DNA of 6,558 nt from an uncultured Prevotellaceae bacterium (lineage in GTDB: Bacteria; Bacteroidota; Bacteroidia; Bacteroidales; Bacteroidaceae). This document shows positions 6,537 through 6,558 of the stretch, piece after piece. The stretch is taken from positions 1 to 6,558 of the forward strand of contig CALYTD010000069.1 in the NCBI GenBank assembly GCA_945486445.1. Reading direction: 5' to 3'. Within the stretch, counting starts at the first letter, position 1; each line of letters begins with the position of its first letter. Below the pieces are notes generated by a model. The model worked only from the letters and a program-made list of their open reading frames with translations, was not told the DNA's origin and did not search any database. Position numbers and translations under genes: made by a program.

Positions 6537-6558
6537 ATGGAACTATATGAAAAAGCTT
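6537..6558 (+). CDS. Start of an unidentified divergent gene (3' end outside window)
   Basis: An ATG at 6537 opens a frame reading MELYEKA before the window ends. Support comes from the upstream -7 box at 6465-6472, the position opposite the glycogen operon, and the absence of a stop in the seven visible codons. The frame is also open upstream back to a TAA at 6483-6485, so a different start cannot be excluded. Seven residues are too few to name a product. Confidence 0.35.

Noticed and set aside
6553..6558. AAGCTT (HindIII site) at the very end of the window
   Set aside because: It could hint at a cloning boundary, but the left edge has no matching site and one six-base site is expected by chance.

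Overview
The window looks like chromosomal DNA from a Bacteroidetes bacterium, most likely Prevotella or a close relative. The signs are a SecA C-terminus of the Bacteroidetes type, three copies of the Bacteroidetes -7 promoter element (TAnnTTTG), no Shine-Dalgarno sequence before any start codon, and a glycogen synthase of the animal/fungal GT3 family paired with an alpha-glucan phosphorylase. The genus is inferred from overall protein character; no database search was possible.

Left part (1-1211, plus strand): the 3' end of secA, then a 135-bp gap with no visible terminator or promoter, then a small acidic protein of unknown function (145 aa), closed by a strong hairpin terminator at 1162-1211. 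The secA tail and the small gene may share a transcript. Positions 1212-1359 hold no gene, only a tandem 16-bp repeat with an embedded inverted repeat.

Middle (1360-1968, minus strand): a single flavodoxin-fold, FMN-reductase-like protein with a cysteine cluster that resembles iron-sulfur flavoproteins. It has its own TAnnTTTG promoter, about 70 bp upstream of its start.

Right part (2022-6415, minus strand): a two-gene glycogen operon. A promoter at about 6381-6415 drives a GT3 glycogen synthase, followed 29 bp later by a GT35 alpha-glucan phosphorylase, and a hairpin terminator lies just after the phosphorylase stop. One enzyme lengthens alpha-1,4-glucan chains and the other degrades them to glucose-1-phosphate, so the operon encodes both directions of storage-polymer turnover.

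Right edge (6360-6558): a divergent intergenic region with AAAATG half-sites in inverted and direct orientation between two opposed promoters, and the first seven codons of an unidentified plus-strand gene.

No mobile element, CRISPR array, tRNA, rRNA or obvious defence system was seen. The window is mainly core housekeeping and storage metabolism. The points most worth following up are the eukaryote-type synthase, which appears to lack the arginine-cluster regulatory helix, the symmetric sites in the divergent promoter region, and the uncharacterised acidic protein behind secA.
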